From positions 1 through 11,067 of the forward strand of contig JAENXH010000033.1 of NCBI GenBank assembly GCA_016649585.1: 11,067 nt of DNA, in the 5' to 3' direction. The notes beneath the pieces were generated by a model. It worked only from the letters and a program-made list of their open reading frames with translations. It was not told the DNA's origin and did not search any database. Shown one piece after another: positions 1-5,186 of this stretch. Within the stretch, counting starts at the first letter, position 1; the number at the start of each line of letters is the position of its first letter. Source of the stretch: Methanosarcinales archaeon (GTDB taxonomy: Archaea > Halobacteriota > Syntropharchaeia > Alkanophagales > Methanospirareceae). The position numbers were made by a program, and so were the translations under genes.

Positions 1-804
1 TAATTCACTTTCTTTAAGTTCTTCATAGAATATTCGGCCAACCCGTTCATATTCCTTTTTCGAGGCATAAATTACTTCGGCACGTTGTCCGATATAATCA
101 TCTTCGTCAGGTTTAAATCCGAACATTTCCATCATGCGTTCATTTGCCCAAATAAGCTTTCTATCCCTAACAATACCTATCCCAATAGGTGAGGCAGATA
201 AGATATTGCTCAATATTTCCCTGCTCTTCCACAATAGCTCCTGCACATATTTGTGCTCGGTGGCTTTACTTTCCAGTCCCACTTTATCTTTGCTGATCTC
301 GGAATATAATCGAGCATTTTCAATTACTGCAGCGGCTTGGCTTGCTGCTACGGCTACAAAAACCATCTCATCTTCCGTGAATTCGTGTGGCTCTGCCATG
401 TAGACGTTCAGCAGACCGATAACCTCATCTTTTCGTTTCATTGGCATAAACATCTGAGCTGAGATGCCTAACTCGCGAGCAAGGTCCATCCAGAGTTTGT
501 CTCTGGACTCCTCAAAGATATTCGAGATTGTGTAATAACGCCCCGTCTCCAAAACCACGCCCGCTGGACTGTTGGTGATTGGAACTCCCTTGTTGTAAAT
601 CTGTTGGATATAATCATCTGGTACTCCAAAAGTAGTAACCAGTTCAAGTTCGCCGGTTTCTTCGTTGACGAGCATCATAGACCCTGAATGTGCGCCTATC
701 TGATGCCCCACGATGGCGAGTATCTCATCGAGTATCTGTTTAAGGCTCTGCGTCAGGTCTATTCGTGAAATACTCGATAGTGCTTTTAACGCTGAAGTTG
801 ACAT
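1..804 (-). CDS. GAF-PAS sensor protein, N-terminal part (probable sensor kinase or regulator)
   Basis: This reading frame stays open for 268 codons and leaves the window at the left edge, so the C-terminus is missing. Residues about 15-165 look like a GAF domain (SGSMMLVNEETGELELVTTFG, then MFMPMKRKDEVIGLLNVYM), ending in the usual helix IENARLYSEI. Residues about 190-268 begin a PAS domain (ILSNILSASPIGIGIV, IWANERMMEMFGF). GAF-PAS proteins of this layout are normally cytoplasmic sensor histidine kinases, with the kinase domain following the PAS domain; that part lies outside the window, so kinase activity is an inference. No transmembrane segment is visible in this part. The ATG at 804 is preceded four codons upstream by an in-frame TAG, which fixes it as the earliest ATG. 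No strong Shine-Dalgarno sequence is visible. Confidence 0.8.
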   Translation of the reverse strand, partial: MSTSALKALSSISRIDLTQSLKQILDEILAIVGHQIGAHSGSMMLVNEETGELELVTTFGVPDDYIQQIYNKGVPITNSPAGVVLETGRYYTISNIFEESRDKLWMDLARELGISAQMFMPMKRKDEVIGLLNVYMAEPHEFTEDEMVFVAVAASQAAAVIENARLYSEISKDKVGLESKATEHKYVQELLWKSREILSNILSASPIGIGIVRDRKLIWANERMMEMFGFKPDEDDYIGQRAEVIYASKKEYERVGRIFYEELKESEL

Positions 805-1077
805 GGGCGTACCCTATTGTACTTCTCACATTCATCGGTGCATAAATAAGTTGCAGTTTTTTATCGGAATTTGGGATTTTAAAAGATTATGTGCTTACGG
901 TACGTTATACGATAGTACAAGAATAGCATGCCTGCGGACTCAACGGCCAGAAAGAAACACTCAAAAAGCTTTTTATGTTATGGCGCTCATGCTATCAGCG
1001 GGGGGGGGTGGTGAAGAGGAAACATGTTTGAAGAGGTCTTTACACACGCCATTGGAAGTTAGTTAGAAACATAACAA
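805..1077. other. Intergenic region without a recognisable gene
   Basis: The stretch between the GAF-PAS gene and the end of pyrE holds no convincing coding sequence. It contains a 12-base perfect palindrome, AAAAAGCTTTTT, at 963-974. It also contains a run of nine G at 1000-1008. The palindrome followed by T-rich sequence could help end the pyrFE transcript, but it lies over 100 bases past the pyrE stop codon. A plus-strand open frame crosses the area but overlaps the GAF-PAS start antisense and resembles nothing I know. Confidence 0.5.
839..850 (-). promoter_or_regulatory. Possible TATA box for the GAF-PAS gene
   Basis: On the minus strand the sequence CTTATTTATG lies about 40 bases before the ATG at 804, preceded by an A-rich stretch that could be a BRE. 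An archaeal TATA box here would place transcription start near 818, giving a short leader. This is inferred from spacing and composition only. Confidence 0.3.
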
Positions 1078-1836
1078 TCATCGCCCTCGCAGCATTGCAA
1101 TCTCAGACAACTCCGCTTGCACGCGCGGATCCTGATATTTTTCAGTGCCGTGCAGATAATCTACAATTACCTCATATTCTTGGTCTGCGAGAATGTCCTT
1201 GAGCCACGCCATGCCCTTCGTCATAAAAGGAATTAAGCAATGCAGCTTTATGCCGTATTCTTTCGCAAGCTCTTCCGCGCCTTGCTCCCTATCCAGGACG
1301 ACGATGACATCTGAGCACGTTACGTGCTTCAACCCGCGCACTTCCAGCTCGAATTCCAATTGCGTGATGGCGAACACTTTACTATCAAACTTTGTTACAA
1401 GATCATCCACAATCCCAACTGTATCGCCCTCCTCTATGATACCTTCGATCATTGAATGCTCGCCATATTCTTTTACAAACCGGTTAAAATCCTCTAACGA
1501 TCGCACACCCTCTAATTTCCGTGTGAAGCATGACGGAATGTTCGCTGCTAAAGAAATGGCGGTGGCTATCGATATGCCTGCGGTCGCAACACCAATGATC
1601 CTGTTTACAGCGTTGCATTCTTCTTTTATCAGACTGCCCAGGGCATAGCCAACTTTCTTGAGCAGTTCGGGGTATGAGGACAGAGGACGTAATTGGATAT
1701 ACAGAGGGCTCCACATGCCTGAAACGAGCGTCCATCCCTGCGGGTTATCTCTGAACCATGTCTTTATCATGCCCTGTTTATACAAAGCACGGATTAGTTC
1801 TTTTCCTACGTTCTCTTTCTCTTCTTGCCAGCTCAT
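1078..1836 (-). CDS. pyrE: Orotate phosphoribosyltransferase-like protein (PyrE)
   Basis: The product (252 residues) is a type I phosphoribosyltransferase that should join orotate and PRPP to give orotidine 5'-phosphate, the fifth step of pyrimidine synthesis. Visible family signs are IIGVATAGISIATA (about 80-93), the PRPP-binding loop GIVDDLVTKFDSK (about 141-153), and VVLDREQGAEEL (about 179-190), which closely resembles OPRTase domains of UMP synthases. It is longer than the usual ~180-215 residues. An extra N-terminal ~45 residues and an insertion around 108-121, before YGEHSMIEG, account for part of the excess. The PRPP loop is unusual: a typical loop ends TTG(G/S)S, but here it reads TKFDS. 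The gene lies 38 bases after pyrF on the same strand, so the two are probably co-transcribed. The ATG at 1836 gives a sensible N-terminus; the purine-rich GGAAGTGAG lies somewhat far upstream. Confidence 0.85.
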   Translation of the reverse strand: MSWQEEKENVGKELIRALYKQGMIKTWFRDNPQGWTLVSGMWSPLYIQLRPLSSYPELLKKVGYALGSLIKEECNAVNRIIGVATAGISIATAISLAANIPSCFTRKLEGVRSLEDFNRFVKEYGEHSMIEGIIEEGDTVGIVDDLVTKFDSKVFAITQLEFELEVRGLKHVTCSDVIVVLDREQGAEELAKEYGIKLHCLIPFMTKGMAWLKDILADQEYEVIVDYLHGTEKYQDPRVQAELSEIAMLRGR

Positions 1837-1858
1837 TCTTCGTACTCACTTCCGGTTG

Positions 1859-1888
1859 GTTACGTTACGTTAAGTTAAGCTAAGTTAA
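1859..1888. repeat. Tandem pentanucleotide repeat across the pyrF stop and pyrF-pyrE spacer
   Basis: Six consecutive five-base units read GTTAC, GTTAC, GTTAA, GTTAA, GCTAA, GTTAA on the plus strand. The array covers the last codons and TAA stop of pyrF and most of the adjoining spacer. It is short and slightly degenerate, and could vary in copy number by slippage. Confidence 0.7.
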
Positions 1889-2594
1889 GTGCTTCATCGC
1901 AAAATCTTCGTGCTGCATCCGCCATATCATCGTGCTCATAAATTCCTGCACCTATAATTGCATACGCTGGTGCACCTTCTAAGGCTTCAAAAGCGGATAG
2001 TATATCCCCGCCTTGTTTGCCAATCCCAGGCATGCTGTATTCCGGCGCTTTAACTATTCCAGACAACAACTTATGGTACTGCTTAATAACCGCGGGTTTA
2101 TTACCCGGTACAATAAAATGGTTCACACCCTTCTCAGCCGCAATCGTGTACATCTCCACAGGTGCATTGTCTCGGATAAACCCCGCTTCTTTCGCTAAAT
2201 ATCCCTGATGCGTCATTTCTCCACCTACCATGGGCACTAAATTTTTATCGTAGAGTGCATCTATTAATGCTGCTTCTGTTTGAGGGCCCGCCTGTGGAAA
2301 GATTATCACGCCCTTTAGCCCTGCTTCCGCGCAGGTGGTTGCGAACTTTTCACCCATCCGAGGAATATCAGTTCCTGCTTTTTGGTGGTCATAGATCACC
2401 GGTAAATCGGTATATTCGTTCACAATATTGACTAACTGCGGGAGACCATAGGTTAACCCGAGAATAGCGCCGATTTTGTAGCCAACAATGCCCTCAACGT
2501 CGCACGTAGCCTCTATGAGTTTCCTGAACGTTTTTATATCATATACGTCACAGGCAGGTATAACGCCGTGTTCAAGATGGAATAGTCTGTTCAT
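1875..2594 (-). CDS. pyrF: Orotidine 5'-phosphate decarboxylase / HUMPS-family protein (PyrF-like)
   Basis: The product (239 residues) has the TIM-barrel pattern of the OMP decarboxylase superfamily and should convert orotidine 5'-phosphate to UMP. The beta-strand motifs are ACDV (D16), GYKIGA (K40), YDHQKAGTDIP (68-78), PGIGKQGGD near residue 192, and AIIGAGIY near 212. Two features are atypical. The catalytic DxKxxDI motif is replaced by DHQKAGTDI, with one extra residue on each side of the lysine. The phosphate-binding arginine of the usual VGRxI is an alanine (A216). I recall similar motifs in archaeal and candidate-phylum 'OMPDC/HUMPS family' proteins, so this may be a known but divergent branch. 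The adjacent pyrE-like gene supports a UMP role. An earlier in-frame ATG exists at 2624, but I chose 2594 because a good Shine-Dalgarno AAGGGGA lies just before it and homology starts there. Confidence 0.8.
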   Translation of the reverse strand: MNRLFHLEHGVIPACDVYDIKTFRKLIEATCDVEGIVGYKIGAILGLTYGLPQLVNIVNEYTDLPVIYDHQKAGTDIPRMGEKFATTCAEAGLKGVIIFPQAGPQTEAALIDALYDKNLVPMVGGEMTHQGYLAKEAGFIRDNAPVEMYTIAAEKGVNHFIVPGNKPAVIKQYHKLLSGIVKAPEYSMPGIGKQGGDILSAFEALEGAPAYAIIGAGIYEHDDMADAARRFCDEALNLA

Positions 2595-2653
2595 TGTATT
2601 TTCCCCTTTTGGATTGTAAGCCAATCCGGCAGAATCTCCTCTAATTCTTTCAT
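2591..2653 (-). CDS. Possible 20-codon leader ORF overlapping the pyrF start
   Basis: On the minus strand an ATG at 2653 opens a 20-codon frame beginning MKELEEILPDWL and ending with TGA at 2593-2591. That stop overlaps the pyrF ATG (2594-2592) as ATGA, the classic arrangement for translational coupling. The pyrF Shine-Dalgarno lies inside this small frame. A TATA-like box upstream would place transcription start only a few bases before the small ORF, so it could be the first thing translated on the message. It may be chance; no homology is claimed. Confidence 0.3.
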   Translation of the reverse strand: MKELEEILPDWLTIQKGKIQ

Positions 2654-2678
2654 ACTCGTATATCCATTATGCGGAACT

Positions 2679-2692
2679 CTTTTATATTTTTT
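2679..2692 (-). promoter_or_regulatory. Probable pyrFE promoter (TATA box)
   Basis: The minus strand reads AAAAAATATAAAAG here, a strong archaeal TATA box candidate with an A-rich BRE-like flank. Start of transcription is expected about 25 bases downstream, near 2660, which would give a leader of roughly 65 bases before pyrF. Confidence 0.5.
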
Positions 2693-2786
2693 GTACACAT
2701 ACCCTCAAAAATCCCTCGCCAACTTTTTAAAAAATCCCCCACTGTCAACTCTACACATCTTTACTTATGAACGATCACAATGATAA

Positions 2787-2797
2787 TTAGAATATAG
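2787..2797 (+). promoter_or_regulatory. Possible TATA box for the lhr-like fragment
   Basis: TTAGAATATAG is centred about 23 bases before the ATG at 2815. With archaeal spacing this would give a leaderless message, consistent with the absence of a clear Shine-Dalgarno before that ATG. Spacing and composition are the only evidence. Confidence 0.3.
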
Positions 2798-2814
2798 CAT
2801 CACGAAAAATAGAA

Positions 2815-3261
2815 ATGCCACCCACTACTACAGTATTCTCCTCGTTCTCGACTCCTGTCCAGAAAGCCATTCAGGAAAAGGGTTTTGCAGTGCCTACTGA
2901 ACCCCAAATCAAAGCTATCCCTCAAATAATGGCGGGGAAGAACGTATTATTGATCGCACCAACCGCGACAGGCAAGACCGAATCTGCATTGTTACCGGTT
3001 TTTGATGCATTAATCAAAACGGAGCGTGCTCCAGGGATAAAAGTCCTTTACATAACGCCCCTGAAGGCTTTGAACAGGGACATGCTTGAACGATTACAAT
3101 GGTGGTGTAAACGACTTGACCTGCGGTTGGGAGTGAGGCACTCGATTACCTGTTCCGCCGTGGTAAATACGCAGACATGGAAAGCAGTCCTCGACCTGAC
3201 TTGGTTATTCTTGACTTGCGACTACCTAAGCTCGATGGTCATGAAGTGCTTACTGCGATAA
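2815..3261 (+). pseudogene. Lhr-like DEAD/DEAH helicase, 5' fragment (truncated)
   Basis: The first ~110 codons match the start of a large Lhr-type ATP-dependent helicase. They include a Q-motif region (FSSFSTPVQKAIQEKGF, TEPQIKAIP), Walker A APTATGKTE (about 49-57) and motif Ia YITPLKALNRDM. Homology ends at LRLGVRH, where an intact Lhr continues GDT and goes on for several hundred more residues. From about 3126-3142 the DNA encodes a response regulator in another frame. The helicase frame only reads through it as non-homologous sequence until a stop at 3261. The DEAD/DEAH box, the later motifs and the C-terminal domains are absent, so the 148-residue product could not work as a helicase. 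This is either a genuine deletion scar or a contig chimera. Confidence 0.75.
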
Positions 3262-3458
3262 AGCAATCGGAAGACTTAAAAAGCATACCCGTCGTGGTGT
3301 TCACCACATCGGATAACAAAGAGGATATAGCTCAGGCATATCGCAACCATGCCGACAGTTATCTGGTAAAACCCTTCGGCTTCGGTGTGTTCTCAGAACT
3401 GATACGAGAATTGAGTTCTTATTGGCATGCACTGAACAGATATCCTGGGAAAGGCTAA
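3123..3458 (+). pseudogene. Response regulator receiver domain, 5'-truncated
   Basis: Starting in the frame of 3123, the sequence reads GSEALDYLFRRGKYAD and continues as a CheY-like receiver of the Rcp1-like type. It keeps the phospho-acceptor region PDLVILDLRLPKLDG, the switch threonine region VVVFTTSD, the conserved lysine in YLVKPF, and a normal C-terminus. The first ~50 residues, including the acidic pair that binds magnesium, are missing and replaced by helicase sequence. A TGA at 3117 closes the frame upstream; the first available ATG is at 3177, inside the domain. A product from there would lack the first beta strand and probably would not fold. Such regulators are usually encoded beside PAS/GAF histidine kinases; none remains intact next to it here. 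Confidence 0.75.
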
Positions 3459-3508
3459 GATTGATACAGAAGATACTGGCAGTAATTAGTGATTTTTTAT
3501 ACAAAAGT

Positions 3509-4624
3509 TCATTCCCCACTCAAGAACCGTTCCAGCATCTCAGGCTCTACCAACATATTCAGGATGCTAATCGGTTCTGTCTTCTCGTAAATATGCTTCA
3601 AGTTCTCCCGCTTCTTAAACGATGCTAAATTCCTTACTTCCGCTATCTGCTCTTCTGTAAGCTTCTTCGCTTCTATTATCCCTGCTGCTTCCGCTCGTTT
3701 CACTAAGTCTTTACCCGCTTCGCTTCTCAGTATCACCGTTGACCAGCCGTCCTCAGAGCCTATTGATCCTACAGATACATCAGCGAACTCCGCGGCAAAG
3801 TCGTAGCAATAGTCGCACGCTTCCCGTACACATTCCCGCATCTTCCTTATCGGCGTCTTTATCTCCTTTCCTGTTTTCGTTTGGACGATGAAGCTGCCTT
3901 TCTTTATGTTGAACTTCTCGACCTCTTCTATGCTCGTGCCCAACTCCTCCAGCTTTTTAGTAAGCATAGCCATGTCGAACGTTTCCGTGCATAAAAGCCC
4001 GATAAGGAGCTTCACTCTATCAGCACCGACATCAAATCCTTTCGACAGTTGGACTTTTCTCATACCCTGTATGTGACAAGGCAACCCAACAAGTGCGATA
4101 TTTTTATAGCCCGCCTCAAAAGCGTCTCCAACTCCTAATACCGACGGGCATTGCGTGTATTTCGAGCCAGCCGCAGCTAATATATCCTCCCTCTTTGTTG
4201 CAACGAAAGGTTCGGGTTCCCAGTTCTCACCGGTCTTCGATACCACCGCGGCATCTATCTCACCGTGCTCAAGCAATAAAGCAAGCAATGCGGATACAAC
4301 CCCGCCATCCTGCGCCTTATCGCGGACGGCTTCATCAGTTGCGCGTGCGGTGAGTATCTCGCCCTGGTAATAGCCTAACAGATTATCCGTTCGTACGTCA
4401 CCAAACACCGCCCTGTCAACCTCAAAAGGAGCAAAGAAAGTCCGGGGACAGAAATCATAGCACGCACCGCAGATCTCATAACACTTCTTCTTCGTCTTCG
4501 GCAGCTCATTCTCGTAGGTTATGTACTCTTTACAGAATGCACCACAAGAGCCACAGTAACAACACAGCCCGTTATAGATCACTTCGGCCTCTAAATCCAT
4601 TAGATTCCCTTTCTCTTTCGTCAT
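3509..4624 (-). CDS. F420-dependent oxidoreductase, FrhB/FdhB/FpoF-like beta subunit
   Basis: The product (371 residues) belongs to the family of coenzyme F420-binding flavoprotein subunits (FrhB of F420-reducing hydrogenase, FdhB, FpoF). At the N-terminus are two [4Fe-4S] motifs: C21, C24, C27, C31 and C48, C52, C55, C59. The FrhB core follows: QDGGVVSALLALLLEHG (about 105-121), KYTQCPS (155-161), LVGLPCHIQGMRK (178-190) and LLCTETF, with C212. A third cluster motif is at C265, C270, C273. It should pass electrons between F420 and iron-sulfur clusters of a partner through FAD. Its start overlaps the cdhB stop (TAATG, sharing base 4624), so the partner is most likely the CdhAB CO dehydrogenase. 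AGAGGT lies 11-12 bases before this ATG. A second ATG at 4600 also has a good Shine-Dalgarno (AAAGGGA), so the true start could be eight codons later. Confidence 0.88.
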   Translation of the reverse strand: MTKEKGNLMDLEAEVIYNGLCCYCGSCGAFCKEYITYENELPKTKKKCYEICGACYDFCPRTFFAPFEVDRAVFGDVRTDNLLGYYQGEILTARATDEAVRDKAQDGGVVSALLALLLEHGEIDAAVVSKTGENWEPEPFVATKREDILAAAGSKYTQCPSVLGVGDAFEAGYKNIALVGLPCHIQGMRKVQLSKGFDVGADRVKLLIGLLCTETFDMAMLTKKLEELGTSIEEVEKFNIKKGSFIVQTKTGKEIKTPIRKMRECVREACDYCYDFAAEFADVSVGSIGSEDGWSTVILRSEAGKDLVKRAEAAGIIEAKKLTEEQIAEVRNLASFKKRENLKHIYEKTEPISILNMLVEPEMLERFLSGE

Positions 4625-5172
4625 TACTTCTGTCTACCTCTTATGCTCTTTACCAATCGATTCAGCATAGCCTTATATTCTTCTTCCATCCTCGGCGTGA
4701 AATTAGAAAAACTCATCCTTGCATTCGGATGGTAATATCTGTCAATAGAGACCGCACGGATCAAAGGATCAGTTGCAAAATTCTTTATGCACGAGAGCAT
4801 CTGCGATGCGTAATAGTAGAGTATACCGAAGAAGATCACGAAATCGTAATTCCCCTTCCCGTCCAATCCCTTCCAGTTCGGGTCTCTTAAACAGTTGGTG
4901 AGGTCGTGCAAATTGTAATACATTACGTTATCGGCGTATTCTGTATCTACAAAACCGCGTATGCTATGACCTGTTGCTGCTATCGGAATCCCTTTCTTAC
5001 CTATTTCTATCGCGATTTCTATAAAGAATTTATCTCGCAGTATCTCTGAGCCAACAACGAGCAGCGGTCTTTCCGCATTTGAGATATAACTCCCGATCAC
5101 TTCTGGCGATACAACCTCTCCCATTTCAGGACCAGGGATATTTGCCACGTCAAAGGGTATTTCCATTCCCAT
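4624..5172 (-). CDS. cdhB: CO dehydrogenase epsilon subunit (CdhB)
   Basis: The product (182 residues) matches the epsilon subunit of the archaeal acetyl-CoA decarbonylase/synthase, which forms an alpha2-epsilon2 CO dehydrogenase with CdhA. Recognisable parts are NIPGPEMGEVVSPEVIGSYI near the N-terminus, the nucleotide-fold-like strand RPLLVVGSEIL, GKKGIPIAATGHSI, and YDFVIFFGILYYYASQ. Its length is near the usual ~170 residues. The gene starts 14 bases after cdhA. Its Shine-Dalgarno AAAGGAG, nine bases before the ATG at 5172, favours this start over a second ATG two codons later. The stop codon overlaps the start of the FrhB-like gene, so the two are probably translationally coupled. The epsilon subunit has been proposed to help electron transfer, which makes its coupling to a flavoprotein gene interesting. 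Confidence 0.92.
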   Translation of the reverse strand: MGMEIPFDVANIPGPEMGEVVSPEVIGSYISNAERPLLVVGSEILRDKFFIEIAIEIGKKGIPIAATGHSIRGFVDTEYADNVMYYNLHDLTNCLRDPNWKGLDGKGNYDFVIFFGILYYYASQMLSCIKNFATDPLIRAVSIDRYYHPNARMSFSNFTPRMEEEYKAMLNRLVKSIRGRQK

Positions 5173-5186
5173 CTTTATTTTCTCCT

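Noticed and set aside
713..1066. Plus-strand open frame of 117 codons
   Set aside because: It overlaps the start of the GAF-PAS gene antisense, runs through the G tract as a glycine run, lacks a Shine-Dalgarno, and resembles no protein family I know.
2595..2624. Upstream in-frame ATG for pyrF (10 extra residues)
   Set aside because: The added residues MAYNPKGENT come from the leader and Shine-Dalgarno region; the internal ATG at 2594 has the good ribosome site and matches the expected N-terminus.
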